Shown: positions 43,630 to 53,222, numbered from the stretch's first letter. The stretch: DNA of 64,000 nt from CAYSQW01 sp964433135 (GCA_964433135.1 CAYSQW010000008.1:26720-90719), one strand, 5' to 3'. A program made the numbers and translations. Notes: generated by a model from the letters alone, not told the origin.

Positions 43630-45465
43630 ATGAAAGCAGATGCGTTTCGCTCGGAATTGGATTTCACCGTGCGTATTGCCGGAGAGGGGGGGGACGGCGT
43701 CATCAGCTGCGGCGAACTCTTCGCCCGCGCCGCGGCCCGCACCGAATACCATGTCTTCACGTATATCACCTACCCCGCCGAGATCCGCGGCGGCATATCC
43801 ATGATCCAGATCCGTGTTCGCGACTGGACGATTTACTCCATGGGGAGCCAGGTGGACTACATGGTGGTTTTCAATCAAGCCTCCTGCGACCGCAATCTTC
43901 CCGCATTGAGAAAAAGCGGGGTGGTCATTTTCGATCCGGATCATGTGAGGCTCCCGGCAAACTTGAATGCGATCCGGATTTCCATCCCCTTTTCCAATAT
44001 ATCGATCCGTGAAACAAGCAGCCGTATGTCCAAAAACATCGTCGCTCTGGGAGCCCTGAGCGGTCTTTTCAAGATGGAGCGGTCGCTTGTGGCCCAACTT
44101 ATCAAGGAGCGTTATGCTCACAAAGGAGATGCCGCGGTCGAGAAGAACCTCAAGGCTCTCGATGCCGGATATTCCAAGGTTGTCGACAGCGACCAGAGAG
44201 GGAAATATAATCTAAAGGCGGAGGAAAAATCCCGGGGCCGCTATATGTTTCTATCCGGTAATGAAGCGATTGCCTTGGGAGCGATCGCGGCCGGATGCCG
44301 TTTCGTCGCCGGCTATCCGATTACGCCCGCCACATCGATCTTCGAAACCTTGATCAAACTCCTGCCGCGCGTGGGAGGGCGTGCCGTTCAAATGGAGGAT
44401 GAGATCGCTTCCATCTCGGCCGTGATCGGGGCTTCGTTCTCCGGGGAGAAAGCCTTGACTCCCACCTCGGGACCGGGGCTGCAGCTTATGGGAGAACAGC
44501 TCAATCTGGCGTCCATGATCGAACTCCCTCTGGTGATCGTCAACGTTCAGCGCGGAGGGCCGAGTACCGGACTGCCCACCAAGACGGAACAGTCGGATCT
44601 CAAGTTCGCCATCTACGGCACGTCGGGCGAGGCGCCCCGCATTATCCTGGCGCCCACATCGGTCGAAGACTGCTTCTATCAGACGATCCGGGCGTTCAAC
44701 CTGGCTGAGCGTTTTCAGAGTCCCGTGATCCTGCTTTCGGATCAATCCATAGGCTACCGCAAAGCCACGGTCAGGCTGCCCGATTTCGCCGAGATCCGTG
44801 AGATCGGCGAGTGCCGTCCCCAGGATAAGCTGCTGCTACCCTCCGCGGAGAAAATCGATCTGGTGCACCGCATCAAGCCCAAACGGAATGAATTGAAAGA
44901 CTATAAGCGTTTCAAGTCGACCCCTACCGGAGTGTCCCCCATCTCTTCTCCCGGAATGAAGGGGGGGCAGTATATCGCGACCGGATTGGAACACGATGAG
45001 GCAGGGAAGGCCGATTACTCTCCCGCCAATCACTTGGCGATGTCGGAGAAACGGTTTCGAAAACTGGAGGCATTGAGCAATCGGTTGGAAGTCAATCCCC
45101 CTGAATATCACGGATCGCGGGATGCCGCGATCGGAATCATCGGTTGGGGATCGACCGAGGGCGCCATCCGCGAAGCCCGTTACAAAGCGGAAGCTGAAGG
45201 TGTCCTGGTCCGCCATCTTCACCCAAAGGTGTTGTCGCCGCTGCCGGTGCGCAAAATCCGGCATTTTCTGGCCGATCTCGAGCAAGTCCTCGTGGTGGAG
45301 GAAAACTATACCGGTCAATTCGCCCATTTCATCAAAGGAAAATTCGGGATCAAACCCATCGAAATGCATAAATGCGAAGGGGTTCCCATCACTTCCAATG
45401 AGATTTTAGCGGGAATAAAAAAAGTTGCGAGGATCACCGATGAAAAGAACATTACAAAGTTATAA
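43630..45465 (+). CDS. korA: 2-oxoacid:ferredoxin oxidoreductase, fused gamma-alpha subunit
   Basis: A 611-residue fusion. Residues 1-190 are the gamma domain (RIAGEGGDGVISCGELFARA, with YITYPAEIRGG). Residues about 205-611 are the alpha (pyrimidine) part with FLSGNEAIALGAIAAGCRF, the YPITPATSIFE motif and MEDEIASISAVIGAS. This family oxidatively decarboxylates 2-oxoglutarate or other 2-oxoacids with CoA to acyl-CoA and reduced ferredoxin; gamma-alpha fusion and KorA-type sequence favour 2-oxoglutarate or a broad 2-oxoacid range. There is no separate ferredoxin (delta) subunit. It overlaps korB by 26 bases. Confidence 0.92.
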   Translation: MKADAFRSELDFTVRIAGEGGDGVISCGELFARAAARTEYHVFTYITYPAEIRGGISMIQIRVRDWTIYSMGSQVDYMVVFNQASCDRNLPALRKSGVVIFDPDHVRLPANLNAIRISIPFSNISIRETSSRMSKNIVALGALSGLFKMERSLVAQLIKERYAHKGDAAVEKNLKALDAGYSKVVDSDQRGKYNLKAEEKSRGRYMFLSGNEAIALGAIAAGCRFVAGYPITPATSIFETLIKLLPRVGGRAVQMEDEIASISAVIGASFSGEKALTPTSGPGLQLMGEQLNLASMIELPLVIVNVQRGGPSTGLPTKTEQSDLKFAIYGTSGEAPRIILAPTSVEDCFYQTIRAFNLAERFQSPVILLSDQSIGYRKATVRLPDFAEIREIGECRPQDKLLLPSAEKIDLVHRIKPKRNELKDYKRFKSTPTGVSPISSPGMKGGQYIATGLEHDEAGKADYSPANHLAMSEKRFRKLEALSNRLEVNPPEYHGSRDAAIGIIGWGSTEGAIREARYKAEAEGVLVRHLHPKVLSPLPVRKIRHFLADLEQVLVVEENYTGQFAHFIKGKFGIKPIEMHKCEGVPITSNEILAGIKKVARITDEKNITKL

Positions 45466-46294
45466 AAGCGGTATCAAACCGGTTTGGTGTCCCGGCTGCG
45501 GGGATTATGCAATCCTGCGCGCCATACAGCAGGCTTTTTTGGACATGAATCTTCCGCCGGAAGACATCGCCGTGGTGTCCGGGATCGGATGTTCCGGAAG
45601 GCTTTCCCATTATCTGAACACGTATTCACTGCACGGTACCCATGGCCGGGCGGTTCCCACCGCGCTCGGTGTTAAAGCCGCGCGTCCCGAACTTACGGTG
45701 ATGGCCGTCGGCGGAGACGGAGACGGTCTTGGAATCGGCGGCGGCCATATCCCGCATGCCGCCCGCAAGAATGTGGATATGACCTATCTTTTGATCGACA
45801 ACCGCATCTACGGATTGACCAAGGGGCAGTCTTCTCCCACGACACCGGTGGGACGGTCCACGACCACTTCACCGGACGGGGTCACCGAACCTCCCGTCGA
45901 TGTCATCCCCGTTCTGCTGTCATATGACGTATCCTTTGTGGCTCAGACCAGCAGCTTGAATATCCCCGAGATGACCGACATCATAAAAAAGGCTATCCGG
46001 CACAAGGGATTTTCAATGGTGCACATTTTTTCTCTCTGCAAGACCTTCCCGGTGATTGAAGCGGACGTTCTGAAAGATCTTCTGTGTCCTCTCCCTGAAG
46101 ATCATCCGCGCTCGGATAAATTGGAGGCCATGAAAAGGGGGTATTCCCGGGATCATCTCTATACCGGGGTATTTTATCAGGTTGAAAAGCCTGTGCTGGA
46201 ACAGCAGCTGGATGCCCGGATCGAACGTTCCTGTTCGTTCGAACAGGGAGAACCCACCGACAATATCGAAGATCTGCTGCTGAGATACGTATAG
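45440..46294 (+). CDS. korB: 2-oxoacid:ferredoxin oxidoreductase beta subunit
   Basis: A 284-residue TPP-binding subunit. Four cysteines that coordinate the 4Fe-4S cluster in this family are present: Cys17 and Cys20 (WCPGCGDY), Cys51 (GIGCSGR) and Cys200 (SLCKTF). The TPP/Mg site is GGDGDGLGIGG...DNRIYGLTKGQ. It completes the KorA/KorB enzyme; the single cluster passes electrons to free ferredoxin. ATG 45440 is used because GAGGA lies 7 bases before it. It is followed by the SLC13 transporter after 53 bp. Confidence 0.95.
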   Translation: MKRTLQSYKSGIKPVWCPGCGDYAILRAIQQAFLDMNLPPEDIAVVSGIGCSGRLSHYLNTYSLHGTHGRAVPTALGVKAARPELTVMAVGGDGDGLGIGGGHIPHAARKNVDMTYLLIDNRIYGLTKGQSSPTTPVGRSTTTSPDGVTEPPVDVIPVLLSYDVSFVAQTSSLNIPEMTDIIKKAIRHKGFSMVHIFSLCKTFPVIEADVLKDLLCPLPEDHPRSDKLEAMKRGYSRDHLYTGVFYQVEKPVLEQQLDARIERSCSFEQGEPTDNIEDLLLRYV

Positions 46295-46347
46295 CGTGCC
46301 GTTCGGGAGGACTCCCCGTTTCCCGAACCGTGATACAAGGTTGGATC

Positions 46348-47763
46348 ATGAACAAGAAAATCAAATTACTGATCGCCGTCGGCATCCCTCTTCTTGTGCT
46401 GTTGATGCCCGCCGAATGGATCCCGATTGACGGTCTGACCGTGGTCGGACACCGCCTGGTGGCCATTTTCTTTCTGGCCACGCTGTTCTGGCTGCTGGAG
46501 CCGATTCCGATCTTCGCCACTTCGGTGCTGGTGATCGTCGGCGAGCTGATCATGGTTTCGGATAAAAGTTTCATTCTGTTTCAACCCGGCCCGGCCTCCG
46601 AAAATTTCGGGACCGTCATCAACTACCGTGAGATCATGGCCACGTTCGCCTCTCCGGTCATCATGCTGTTTCTGGGTGGGTTTTTTCTCGCCATGGCCGC
46701 CACCAAATTCCAGTTGGACCTGAACCTGGCCCGCGTCGTCCTCAAGCCTTTCGGCCGCCGTCCCGCCATGGTTATGCTCGGCATCATGCTGGTGACCGCG
46801 CTTTTCTCCATGTTTATGAGCAATACGGCCACCACCGCCATGATGTTCGCGATCCTGACGCCCGTAATCGGCTTGATGGGAAAAAACGACCGGGGTCGCA
46901 TCGCATTCGCGCTGGCCATCCCGTTCGCCGCCAACATCGGCGGCATCGGAACGCCGATCGGAACTCCTCCCAACGCCATCGCACTCAAATACATGACAGG
47001 CGCCAACGCCATCGGATTCGGGACCTGGATGGGTTTCGCGTTTCCCTTCGTGCTGGTGCTGCTGCTTTTTGCCTGGCGGCTGCTGTTGCGTTTCTACAAA
47101 CCTGAGATCAAGGATCTCAACCTCGATATCCAGGGACGGTTCCGCCGCGGATGGAAAGCTTATGTGGTTTACATGACCTTCGGCCTTACCCTGCTGCTGT
47201 GGATGTTCGATTTCCTTCACGGGATGAACGCCTATATCGTTGCCCTGATCCCGGTAGCGATTTTTACCTCCAGCGGCATCATCACAGCCCAGGATCTCAA
47301 GCGTATCAACTGGGATATTCTCTGGTTGATGTCGGGCGGTCTGGCCTTGGGAGTGGGATTGGAACAGAGCGGCCTGGCGGAGCGTATGGTGCAGAGCATT
47401 CCTTTTTCCGGCTTTTCGCCCTTCCTGATCGTGCTGCTGGCTACCGGGATCACGCTTCTCATGGCGAATATCATGTCGCATACCGCCACCGCCAACCTGC
47501 TGCTGCCCATTTTCGCCGTGGTCGGAACCACCATTCCCAGCCTGGCTTCGCTGGGGGGGTCGAAAATGATCATGCTGGCGGTTACATTCGCCGCTTCCCT
47601 CGGCATGTCGCTCGCGATCAGCACGCCTCCCAACGCCATCGCGTACGGAACCGGAGAAATTAAGACCAAAGATATGTTAAAATCAGGAGTGATTATCGGG
47701 ATCGTTGGATTGTTAGGCGTGTATGTGATGCTCTTTGTTCTGAACAAGGTCGGATTCTTATGA
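46348..47763 (+). CDS. SLC13/DASS-family anion or dicarboxylate transporter
   Basis: A 471-residue membrane protein with about 11-12 hydrophobic helices. The two inverted-repeat SNT-type motifs of DASS transporters are MSNTATTAMM and MSHTATANLLL, each followed by a loop with TPPNAI (GTPIGTPPNAIALKYM and ISTPPNAIAYGTG). The family moves di- or tricarboxylates or sulfate with sodium. Next to korAB, a dicarboxylate such as 2-oxoglutarate or succinate is plausible. ATG 46348 gives a normal start; a GTG at 46330 is possible. The stop overlaps the kinase start (ATGA). Confidence 0.9.
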   Translation: MNKKIKLLIAVGIPLLVLLMPAEWIPIDGLTVVGHRLVAIFFLATLFWLLEPIPIFATSVLVIVGELIMVSDKSFILFQPGPASENFGTVINYREIMATFASPVIMLFLGGFFLAMAATKFQLDLNLARVVLKPFGRRPAMVMLGIMLVTALFSMFMSNTATTAMMFAILTPVIGLMGKNDRGRIAFALAIPFAANIGGIGTPIGTPPNAIALKYMTGANAIGFGTWMGFAFPFVLVLLLFAWRLLLRFYKPEIKDLNLDIQGRFRRGWKAYVVYMTFGLTLLLWMFDFLHGMNAYIVALIPVAIFTSSGIITAQDLKRINWDILWLMSGGLALGVGLEQSGLAERMVQSIPFSGFSPFLIVLLATGITLLMANIMSHTATANLLLPIFAVVGTTIPSLASLGGSKMIMLAVTFAASLGMSLAISTPPNAIAYGTGEIKTKDMLKSGVIIGIVGLLGVYVMLFVLNKVGFL

Positions 47764-49106
47764 GCGATGTCGTGAGTTATCCGGATTATCCCTGGCTGAA
47801 AGAGACCTATTTCGCCGATCCCGAGCGGCGGCGGATCTTAAAGAAGGGCGAGGTCTTGATGGAGGAGGGCGGCCACAACGCCCGGCTCTATCTTATCCTG
47901 AAAGGCACGCTTTCGGCATACGTGAAAAATCCGGAGGGCGAACAGCAGAAACTTTTCGAAGCCTACCAGGATATGTTCGCCGGCGTGTACAGTTTCTTCT
48001 CCCGGACCTATATCAGCCTGGCAACCGTAGTGGCCGAGAATGATTGTGAGCTCGCCTATATCGAAAAGGATCAGAAAGTTCGGCTTCTCCCGAACAGCAG
48101 ATGTCTTTTCGATCAGTTCATGCCCGTGGTGGTGGCCAACCTGGCCCGCCGCCAGAAAAATGAGCAGGAAATCGCTTTCAAACAGGAGCGCATGCTGCGC
48201 AAGCTCATTCAGACCGAGAAGTTGGCTTCGCTGGGACAGATGGCGGCCGGGATATCACACGAGCTGAATAATGCGGTCACCGTGACGGCTCGAAACACCG
48301 AATGGCTGCGTGAGCGTCTGATTCAATTCATGGAGCGGGACCACGGAGACCAGCTTAAGGTTTTCCAGCGCGGCCTGGAATCCGGCCGTCGGCTTTCCAG
48401 CCGGGAGCTGCGCATCCGGTCTCTGGAAATGATGAAGCGTTTCGGCCTCAAGGAAGACATGGCCCGTTTAGCGGTCGAAGCCGACCTGCCGTTGAAGAGC
48501 CTGATCGGCTCCGAAAAAGATCTGGAAAGGACGATCCGCGGCAGCCATTATTTATGGGAGTTGGGCGCTACTTTCCACGACATGACGATCGCCGCTCGTC
48601 TGGCTACGTCGGTGGTGAGGTCCGTGAAGGAGTTGGCCGGTCAGCGGGCTGCCAGGATATCGGATGTGGATGCCAACCAGACGATCCGGGAAGCGCTGGC
48701 GCTCATGAGCTGTCCGCTTCGGAAGGTCCGGGTCAAACTCGATTTGGCAAAGCTGCCTTCCATGCATGCCGCTCCCAGCGAGTTGGTCCAAATCTGGACC
48801 AATCTCATCGCCAATGCCGTGGAGAGCATGAGCGGCGGAGATTACGAAGATAAACAATTGGTAATCCAAACACGCCGCCGCGGAAGTCATATCAGCATCA
48901 AGATCACGGACAACGGCCCCGGGATCCCGGAGCAGGTCCTGCCCAAGATCTTTCAGCCTAATTTTACAACCAAGGAAAAGGGATTGGAATTCGGCCTGGG
49001 ATTGGGATTGTCCATTGTGGAACGGATCGTCAGCTCTTACAACGGTGAGATCACCGTTCGCAGCCGTCCCGGCAGGACCGTTTTTTTTATAAAAATCCCC
49101 ATATGA
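47760..49106 (+). CDS. Soluble sensor histidine kinase with cNMP-binding-like domain
   Basis: A 448-residue kinase without membrane segments. Residues 20-125 are a cyclic-nucleotide-binding-type jelly roll (ILKKGEVLMEEGGHNARLYLILKG). The H-box is GISHELNN with phospho-His167. A long helical insertion (about 185-300) separates it from the ATPase part. The latter has an N-box NLIANAVESMS, G1 DNGPGIP and G2 GLGLGLSIVERIV. It senses a cytoplasmic signal, possibly a cyclic nucleotide or the loading state of the transporter. It overlaps the transporter stop by 4 bases, which ties the two together. Confidence 0.9.
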   Translation: MSDVVSYPDYPWLKETYFADPERRRILKKGEVLMEEGGHNARLYLILKGTLSAYVKNPEGEQQKLFEAYQDMFAGVYSFFSRTYISLATVVAENDCELAYIEKDQKVRLLPNSRCLFDQFMPVVVANLARRQKNEQEIAFKQERMLRKLIQTEKLASLGQMAAGISHELNNAVTVTARNTEWLRERLIQFMERDHGDQLKVFQRGLESGRRLSSRELRIRSLEMMKRFGLKEDMARLAVEADLPLKSLIGSEKDLERTIRGSHYLWELGATFHDMTIAARLATSVVRSVKELAGQRAARISDVDANQTIREALALMSCPLRKVRVKLDLAKLPSMHAAPSELVQIWTNLIANAVESMSGGDYEDKQLVIQTRRRGSHISIKITDNGPGIPEQVLPKIFQPNFTTKEKGLEFGLGLGLSIVERIVSSYNGEITVRSRPGRTVFFIKIPI

Positions 49107-49113
49107 GGTTCAC

Positions 49114-49593
49114 ATGGCAAAAATACCGATTTTGTGCATTGACGACCAGCGCGAGATCCTTGCCGCGCTCCACAAAGACCTGGAAGATTTCGAAGAACAC
49201 TGTCGACTGATCGACTGTGAGTCCAGCGCCGAGGCGCTCGAAGCTCTGAACGAGGTCGATAATTCCGGGGAGGAGCCCGGCCTGATCATCTGTGATCATG
49301 TCATGCCGGGAAAAAACGGAGTCGAATTCCTTATCGAGGTTCAAAAGGACTTGCGCTTTACCAATACGCGAACCATTCTCCTTACAGGGTTGGCCACCCA
49401 CCAGGACACCATCACCGCCATCAATGAGGCGCATATCGATCATTACATCGAGAAGCCGTGGAATCGGGAGGATCTGCACGTCTCGGTCAAGCGACTGCTG
49501 ACGCTTTTCGTGCTGGATTCGGGATTGGATTTCGAAGATTACCTCCCGGTCCTGGACCAGCCCACCCTTTACGGAAAACTGCATTCCTCCTAA
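49114..49593 (+). CDS. REC-only response regulator
   Basis: A 159-residue receiver domain. Acidic pocket Asp10/Asp11 (CIDDQRE), phospho-acceptor Asp61 in ICDHVMPGKNG, Thr in LLTGLA and Lys in YIEKPWN are all present. There is no DNA-binding domain; the last 30 residues are a short tail. It starts 7 bp after the kinase and is surely its partner. The output must be by protein contact, perhaps on the transporter or another regulator. Confidence 0.9.
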   Translation: MAKIPILCIDDQREILAALHKDLEDFEEHCRLIDCESSAEALEALNEVDNSGEEPGLIICDHVMPGKNGVEFLIEVQKDLRFTNTRTILLTGLATHQDTITAINEAHIDHYIEKPWNREDLHVSVKRLLTLFVLDSGLDFEDYLPVLDQPTLYGKLHSS

Positions 49594-49651
49594 GAAAGCG
49601 CTGCTTTACTCTTTTCCTCCGCCCGGGTAATATGGATGCTGGAGCAGCACC

Positions 49652-50071
49652 ATGTCCGTAATCAGCGATGCCTTTGAATTGAGTACCCGGGGATTCAATG
49701 ATATGCACGATATCACCCTTGAGATTGCGGGCCGCCTGGAGTCCAGCGGTTTGGTTGACGGGATCGTGACCGTATTCGTCCCCGGAGCCACGGGAGGCGT
49801 GACGACCATCGAGTTCGAGCCGGGATTGGGTCGGGACTTCGCCGAAGTCATGGAGAGGATCGCGCCCCAGGGCGTCCCTTATCATCATGACGCGCGCTGG
49901 GGAGACGGGAACGGCTTTTCCCATATCCGGGCCTCGCTTCTGGGGCCGTCGCTGACCGTTCCCTTTTCCAACGGACGGCTGACGCTCGGCACCTGGCAGC
50001 AGGTCGTGTTCGTCGATTTCGACAATCGTCCCCGCACCCGGAGGATCGTGCTGCAGTTTATGGGAGAATGA
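49652..50071 (+). CDS. YjbQ-family protein (UPF0047)
   Basis: A 139-residue member of the YjbQ/UPF0047 family. The pattern GIVTVFVPGATGGVTTIEFEPG, the HHDARWGDGNGFSHIRASLLGPS core and LGTWQQVVFVDFDN near the C-terminus are highly characteristic. The family has weak thiamine-phosphate synthase activity reported in E. coli; physiological role unclear. It lies 58 bp after the response regulator, possibly part of the same transcript. Confidence 0.92.
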   Translation: MSVISDAFELSTRGFNDMHDITLEIAGRLESSGLVDGIVTVFVPGATGGVTTIEFEPGLGRDFAEVMERIAPQGVPYHHDARWGDGNGFSHIRASLLGPSLTVPFSNGRLTLGTWQQVVFVDFDNRPRTRRIVLQFMGE

Positions 50072-50157
50072 GACGCAAAGCCGCTTGAAACGTCTGATTT
50101 TATGATAGATGGAAACGGCTGCCGATAGACGACAGGAAATGACAAAGAGAATATCTC

Positions 50158-51612
50158 ATGGCGGATATAAAAGAACAGCTTGAACGCTTGAAGCGGGAGC
50201 GTCAGGCTCGTTCCGCTTTTCAAAACCGAAAGGGCTCCGAAAAGAAACCCGATGCCGCGAAGGGGCCGCCGCCTTCGTCCCCGCCGAAATCCGTCGAAGA
50301 GGCTTGGGATAAGATCAACCGTTCCAGTTCCCAATCCACCAAAGAGAAACTCGAACAGCTCATCAATCTCACCCGGACAGGGGCCAAGCCTCGGCCGGCT
50401 CCTCCCCCCGTCGATCCCCTCCGGCCTGAACCCGTGGAGAGGGAAGCCCTGCGTTTTTCGGAAAATCCCTATCCCTTGAATCACCGTTACGGGCGCACCA
50501 CGCTCGCTACCGGTCTCGACATCTCAGGCCATGTGCTTGCCTGTCTGAGCAAGGATCCCGAATTCGAGTCGCTCGATCTTTCGACCGCTCTGTTTATCGA
50601 CCTGGAGACCACCGGGCTTTCCGGAGGCACCGGCGTCATCCCCTTCAATGTGGGTATGGGCTATTACCGCGAGGACCAATTCGTCGTGGCCCAGTATTTT
50701 GTAGGAGAGCTGGCGGCCGAAGAACAGATGATCGAGGAATTGGAGGTTTTTTTCCGCAAAAAGGAGTTCCAATCCGTCGTCACCTACAACGGGAAAGCCT
50801 TCGACATCCCGCTGTTGGAGACACGTTTCATCCTCTACCGCAAACCCTATCCGCTCAAATCCCTCCCTCACCTGGATTTCCTTTTCCCCGCCCGCAGCCT
50901 TTGGAAGCACAAGCATGAAAGCTGCCGGCTGTTTCATCTCGCCCACCAGGTGCTGGCGACCGGCCGGGATGAGGACATCCCATCGTCGGAAATCCCCTGG
51001 CGCTATTTCCAATACCTTCAGACCGGGAACTTCGACCTGATTGAGCCCGTCCTGTATCACAACCAGGAGGATATCCTTTCCCTTTTGGGCGTCGTGATCG
51101 AAGGCGCTCTGATTTTTTCCGAGGAGCATCCTGACTGCAGCGCCGACGCTATGGACCTTTTCGGCGCCGGCAAGGTCATGGAACGGGTCGGCGAGACCGA
51201 AAAATCCGTGGAGTATTTCCAGCGCGCTCTCAACGGATCGCTATCCGGAGATGTTCTGATCCAGGCCCGGAAGAAACTGGCTTCCCATTTCAAGCGCAAC
51301 CGGGAATGGAACAAGGCCGTGGAGATCTGGCGCGAGATCGCTTCCGCCGAGATCGTCACCCCCGAAGAGCTTTTCGCCTTCCGCGAGCTGGCCATGTACC
51401 TGGAGCATCGGGAGAAAAATTACATTGAAGCCCAACGCATCGCCGAAGAGGGATATGTGCTGTCCATGAGCACGTCGGTGTATTACGCCAACGATTTTAC
51501 CTACCGAAGGGAGCGTTTGAAGAAGAAGCTGAAAAAACAGCAAGCGGGGGAAATCCCGGAAGAATCCAAAACGGAATCGGATTCAGCGGAAGAAAAAACA
51601 GGAAAGGAGTGA
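50158..51612 (+). CDS. YprB-like ribonuclease H-fold protein with TPR tail
   Basis: A 484-residue protein. Residues about 130-330 are a DEDDh-type exonuclease-like fold (FIDLETTGLSGGTG, YNGKAFDIPLLETRF, YHNQEDILSLLGVV), as in YprB and related proteins. The first 110 residues are a low-complexity proline-rich region with a coiled start (IKEQLERLKRERQ). The last 150 residues form TPR-like helices (GKVMERVGETEKSVEYFQRAL). The function of YprB proteins is not settled. The stop overlaps the region just before the alcohol dehydrogenase ATG. Confidence 0.8.
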   Translation: MADIKEQLERLKRERQARSAFQNRKGSEKKPDAAKGPPPSSPPKSVEEAWDKINRSSSQSTKEKLEQLINLTRTGAKPRPAPPPVDPLRPEPVEREALRFSENPYPLNHRYGRTTLATGLDISGHVLACLSKDPEFESLDLSTALFIDLETTGLSGGTGVIPFNVGMGYYREDQFVVAQYFVGELAAEEQMIEELEVFFRKKEFQSVVTYNGKAFDIPLLETRFILYRKPYPLKSLPHLDFLFPARSLWKHKHESCRLFHLAHQVLATGRDEDIPSSEIPWRYFQYLQTGNFDLIEPVLYHNQEDILSLLGVVIEGALIFSEEHPDCSADAMDLFGAGKVMERVGETEKSVEYFQRALNGSLSGDVLIQARKKLASHFKRNREWNKAVEIWREIASAEIVTPEELFAFRELAMYLEHREKNYIEAQRIAEEGYVLSMSTSVYYANDFTYRRERLKKKLKKQQAGEIPEESKTESDSAEEKTGKE

Positions 51613-51617
51613 TCACC

Positions 51618-52622
51618 ATGAAAGCCATGCTGCTCGAGCGATTCGATCCGATCAGCGAATTTCCTCTGAAACTCACGGAGGTTCCCATCCCCGAACCGCG
51701 TCTGGGAGAGATCCGCATCCGCATCCATGTCTGCGGCGTGTGCCACACCGATCTCCACACCGTGGAGGGGGAGCTGCCAGATGCCCGTCTGCCTGTCATT
51801 CCCGGCCACCAGGTAATAGGAGCGGTGGATAAATGCGGCCCGTGCGCCGATCGGTTCCAAATCGGTAAGCGCGTGGGTACGGCCTGGCTGTTTTCGACCG
51901 ATGAAATCTGCACCTACTGCCGCCGCGGCAGCGAGAACCTCTGTGAAAATGCTCGATTCACCGGCTATTCCGCTGACGGGGGTTACGCTGAATTTATGGT
52001 GATCCCGGAAAAGTTCGCCTATGCCGTTCCCGAGATCTTTAAGGATGTTGAAGCCGCGCCGCTGCTGTGCGCCGGGATCATCGGGTACCGGGCGCTGCGG
52101 CGAAGTGCGATCCGGCCGGGGGAAAAACTCGGCCTTATCGGATTCGGCGCGTCGGCTCATGTGGCCATCCAGGTTGCCGTGCACTGGGGATGCCGTGTCT
52201 ATGTCTTTTCCCGCAGTGCCGAGCACCGTGCCTTGGCTGAAAAACTGGGCGCCGTCTGGACGGGGAACACGGGCGAGATGCCTCCTGAGAAGCTCGACGG
52301 CATCGTAAATTTTACCCCCGCGGGCGGGACGGTTCCTGCCGGGATGGCCGCCCTGGATAAAGGCGGCACCCAGGCGCTGGCCGGAATCTACATGACTCCG
52401 ATCCCGGAAATGGATTATATGCAATTCCTCTACGACGAACGCAACCTGTGCAGTGTCGCGAACGCCACCCGCGAAGACGGGGAGGAACTGCTCAAGATCG
52501 CAGCCGAGATCCCCATCCGCACCACGACTCAGGTTTTTCCTCTGGAAGAGGCCAACCATGTGCTGCGGCTTCTGAAAGAGAGCCGCATCGACGGCGCCGC
52601 CGTACTCCGCGTGTCCGCTTAA
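51618..52622 (+). CDS. Zinc-dependent alcohol dehydrogenase (MDR family)
   Basis: A 334-residue medium-chain dehydrogenase. The catalytic zinc ligands are in VCGVCHTDLH and the GHQ segment (PVIPGHQVIGAV). The structural-zinc-like loop has the cysteines CTYCRRGSENLCEN. The Rossmann nucleotide site is LGLIGFGASAHVAIQVA. It is close to AdhP/AdhA-type primary alcohol dehydrogenases and probably reduces aldehydes in fermentation. ATG 51618 has GGAG 8 bases before it. It is coupled closely to the upstream RNase H-like gene (5-bp gap). Confidence 0.9.
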   Translation: MKAMLLERFDPISEFPLKLTEVPIPEPRLGEIRIRIHVCGVCHTDLHTVEGELPDARLPVIPGHQVIGAVDKCGPCADRFQIGKRVGTAWLFSTDEICTYCRRGSENLCENARFTGYSADGGYAEFMVIPEKFAYAVPEIFKDVEAAPLLCAGIIGYRALRRSAIRPGEKLGLIGFGASAHVAIQVAVHWGCRVYVFSRSAEHRALAEKLGAVWTGNTGEMPPEKLDGIVNFTPAGGTVPAGMAALDKGGTQALAGIYMTPIPEMDYMQFLYDERNLCSVANATREDGEELLKIAAEIPIRTTTQVFPLEEANHVLRLLKESRIDGAAVLRVSA

Positions 52623-52627
52623 TCAGC

Positions 52628-52655
52628 TTGATTTTTCCGTCCAGCCCGATAGAAT
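52628..52655 (+). promoter_or_regulatory. Predicted promoter of first small paralogue
   Basis: TTGATT (52628-52633), 16-base spacer, TAGAAT (52650-52655). A hairpin AGCCC-N8-GGGCT overlaps its downstream half, which could instead be the end of the alcohol dehydrogenase transcript. Confidence 0.4.
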
Positions 52656-52746
52656 GGGCTAAAATGATGAGAGAAGAATTCTTTCTTCCATGAATGAAAA
52701 TGAACCGAACGTGAAATACGACATCACCGTGAAGGAGAGGAACAAC

Positions 52747-53115
52747 GTGAAGAAGGGAAAAAGAATGGGATGGCCGGAGTTCAGACTGACCCTGGCCGTT
52801 GTCTTGGTCGGGGTGTTTTTTTTCGGTATGGAGCCCTCCATCTTCGAAGATAATATCTGCCAGGCGCTTGGAGAGGAAGCCTTAACGCCCGGTGGGGATA
52901 TTTATATATCAAACAGCACCGGATACACGGCATCGATTAAATTTTCAGGCACCGGCAATTTCAGCAAGATGGTCTATGCCGACGGCTACTCTCAAGCCGC
53001 GGTAGATGTCGGGTCTTACGCCTGGATCGCATATTTTGTCGGCTCCGATAAAAAACCTCAGCGGGGATTTGTCCTGGTCAAGGAAGATAAGACCAGCTAC
53101 GTCAGTTTGAACTAG
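52747..53115 (+). CDS. Small exported/anchored protein, paralogue 1
   Basis: A 122-residue protein with a short basic N-terminus and one hydrophobic helix (RLTLAVVLVGVFFFG), followed by a beta-rich outer domain. GTG 52747 is the preferred start because AAGGAGAGG lies 6 bases before it and the length then matches the next paralogue; an ATG at 52690 would add 19 charged residues. It shares PSIFEDNIC, SYAWIAYF and RGFV-VKEDK with the protein at 53271. I know no family. Probably exported or membrane-anchored. Confidence 0.75.
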   Translation: MKKGKRMGWPEFRLTLAVVLVGVFFFGMEPSIFEDNICQALGEEALTPGGDIYISNSTGYTASIKFSGTGNFSKMVYADGYSQAAVDVGSYAWIAYFVGSDKKPQRGFVLVKEDKTSYVSLN

Positions 53116-53173
53116 CGGTCCGTGGAGACTTGAACCTGATCTCACCGAAACTCGTTTGATCTTTCTTTTTCGA

Positions 53174-53192
53174 TTGATTAAAATTAAATCAA
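53174..53192. repeat. Inverted repeat upstream of second small paralogue
   Basis: TTGATT (53174-53179) and AATCAA (53187-53192) are inverted arms around 7 AT-rich bases, about 80 bp upstream of the second paralogue. It could be an operator or merely AT-rich sequence. Confidence 0.35.
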
Positions 53193-53222
53193 GGATGCGA
53201 GGAGATTTTCTACGATAAGGCG

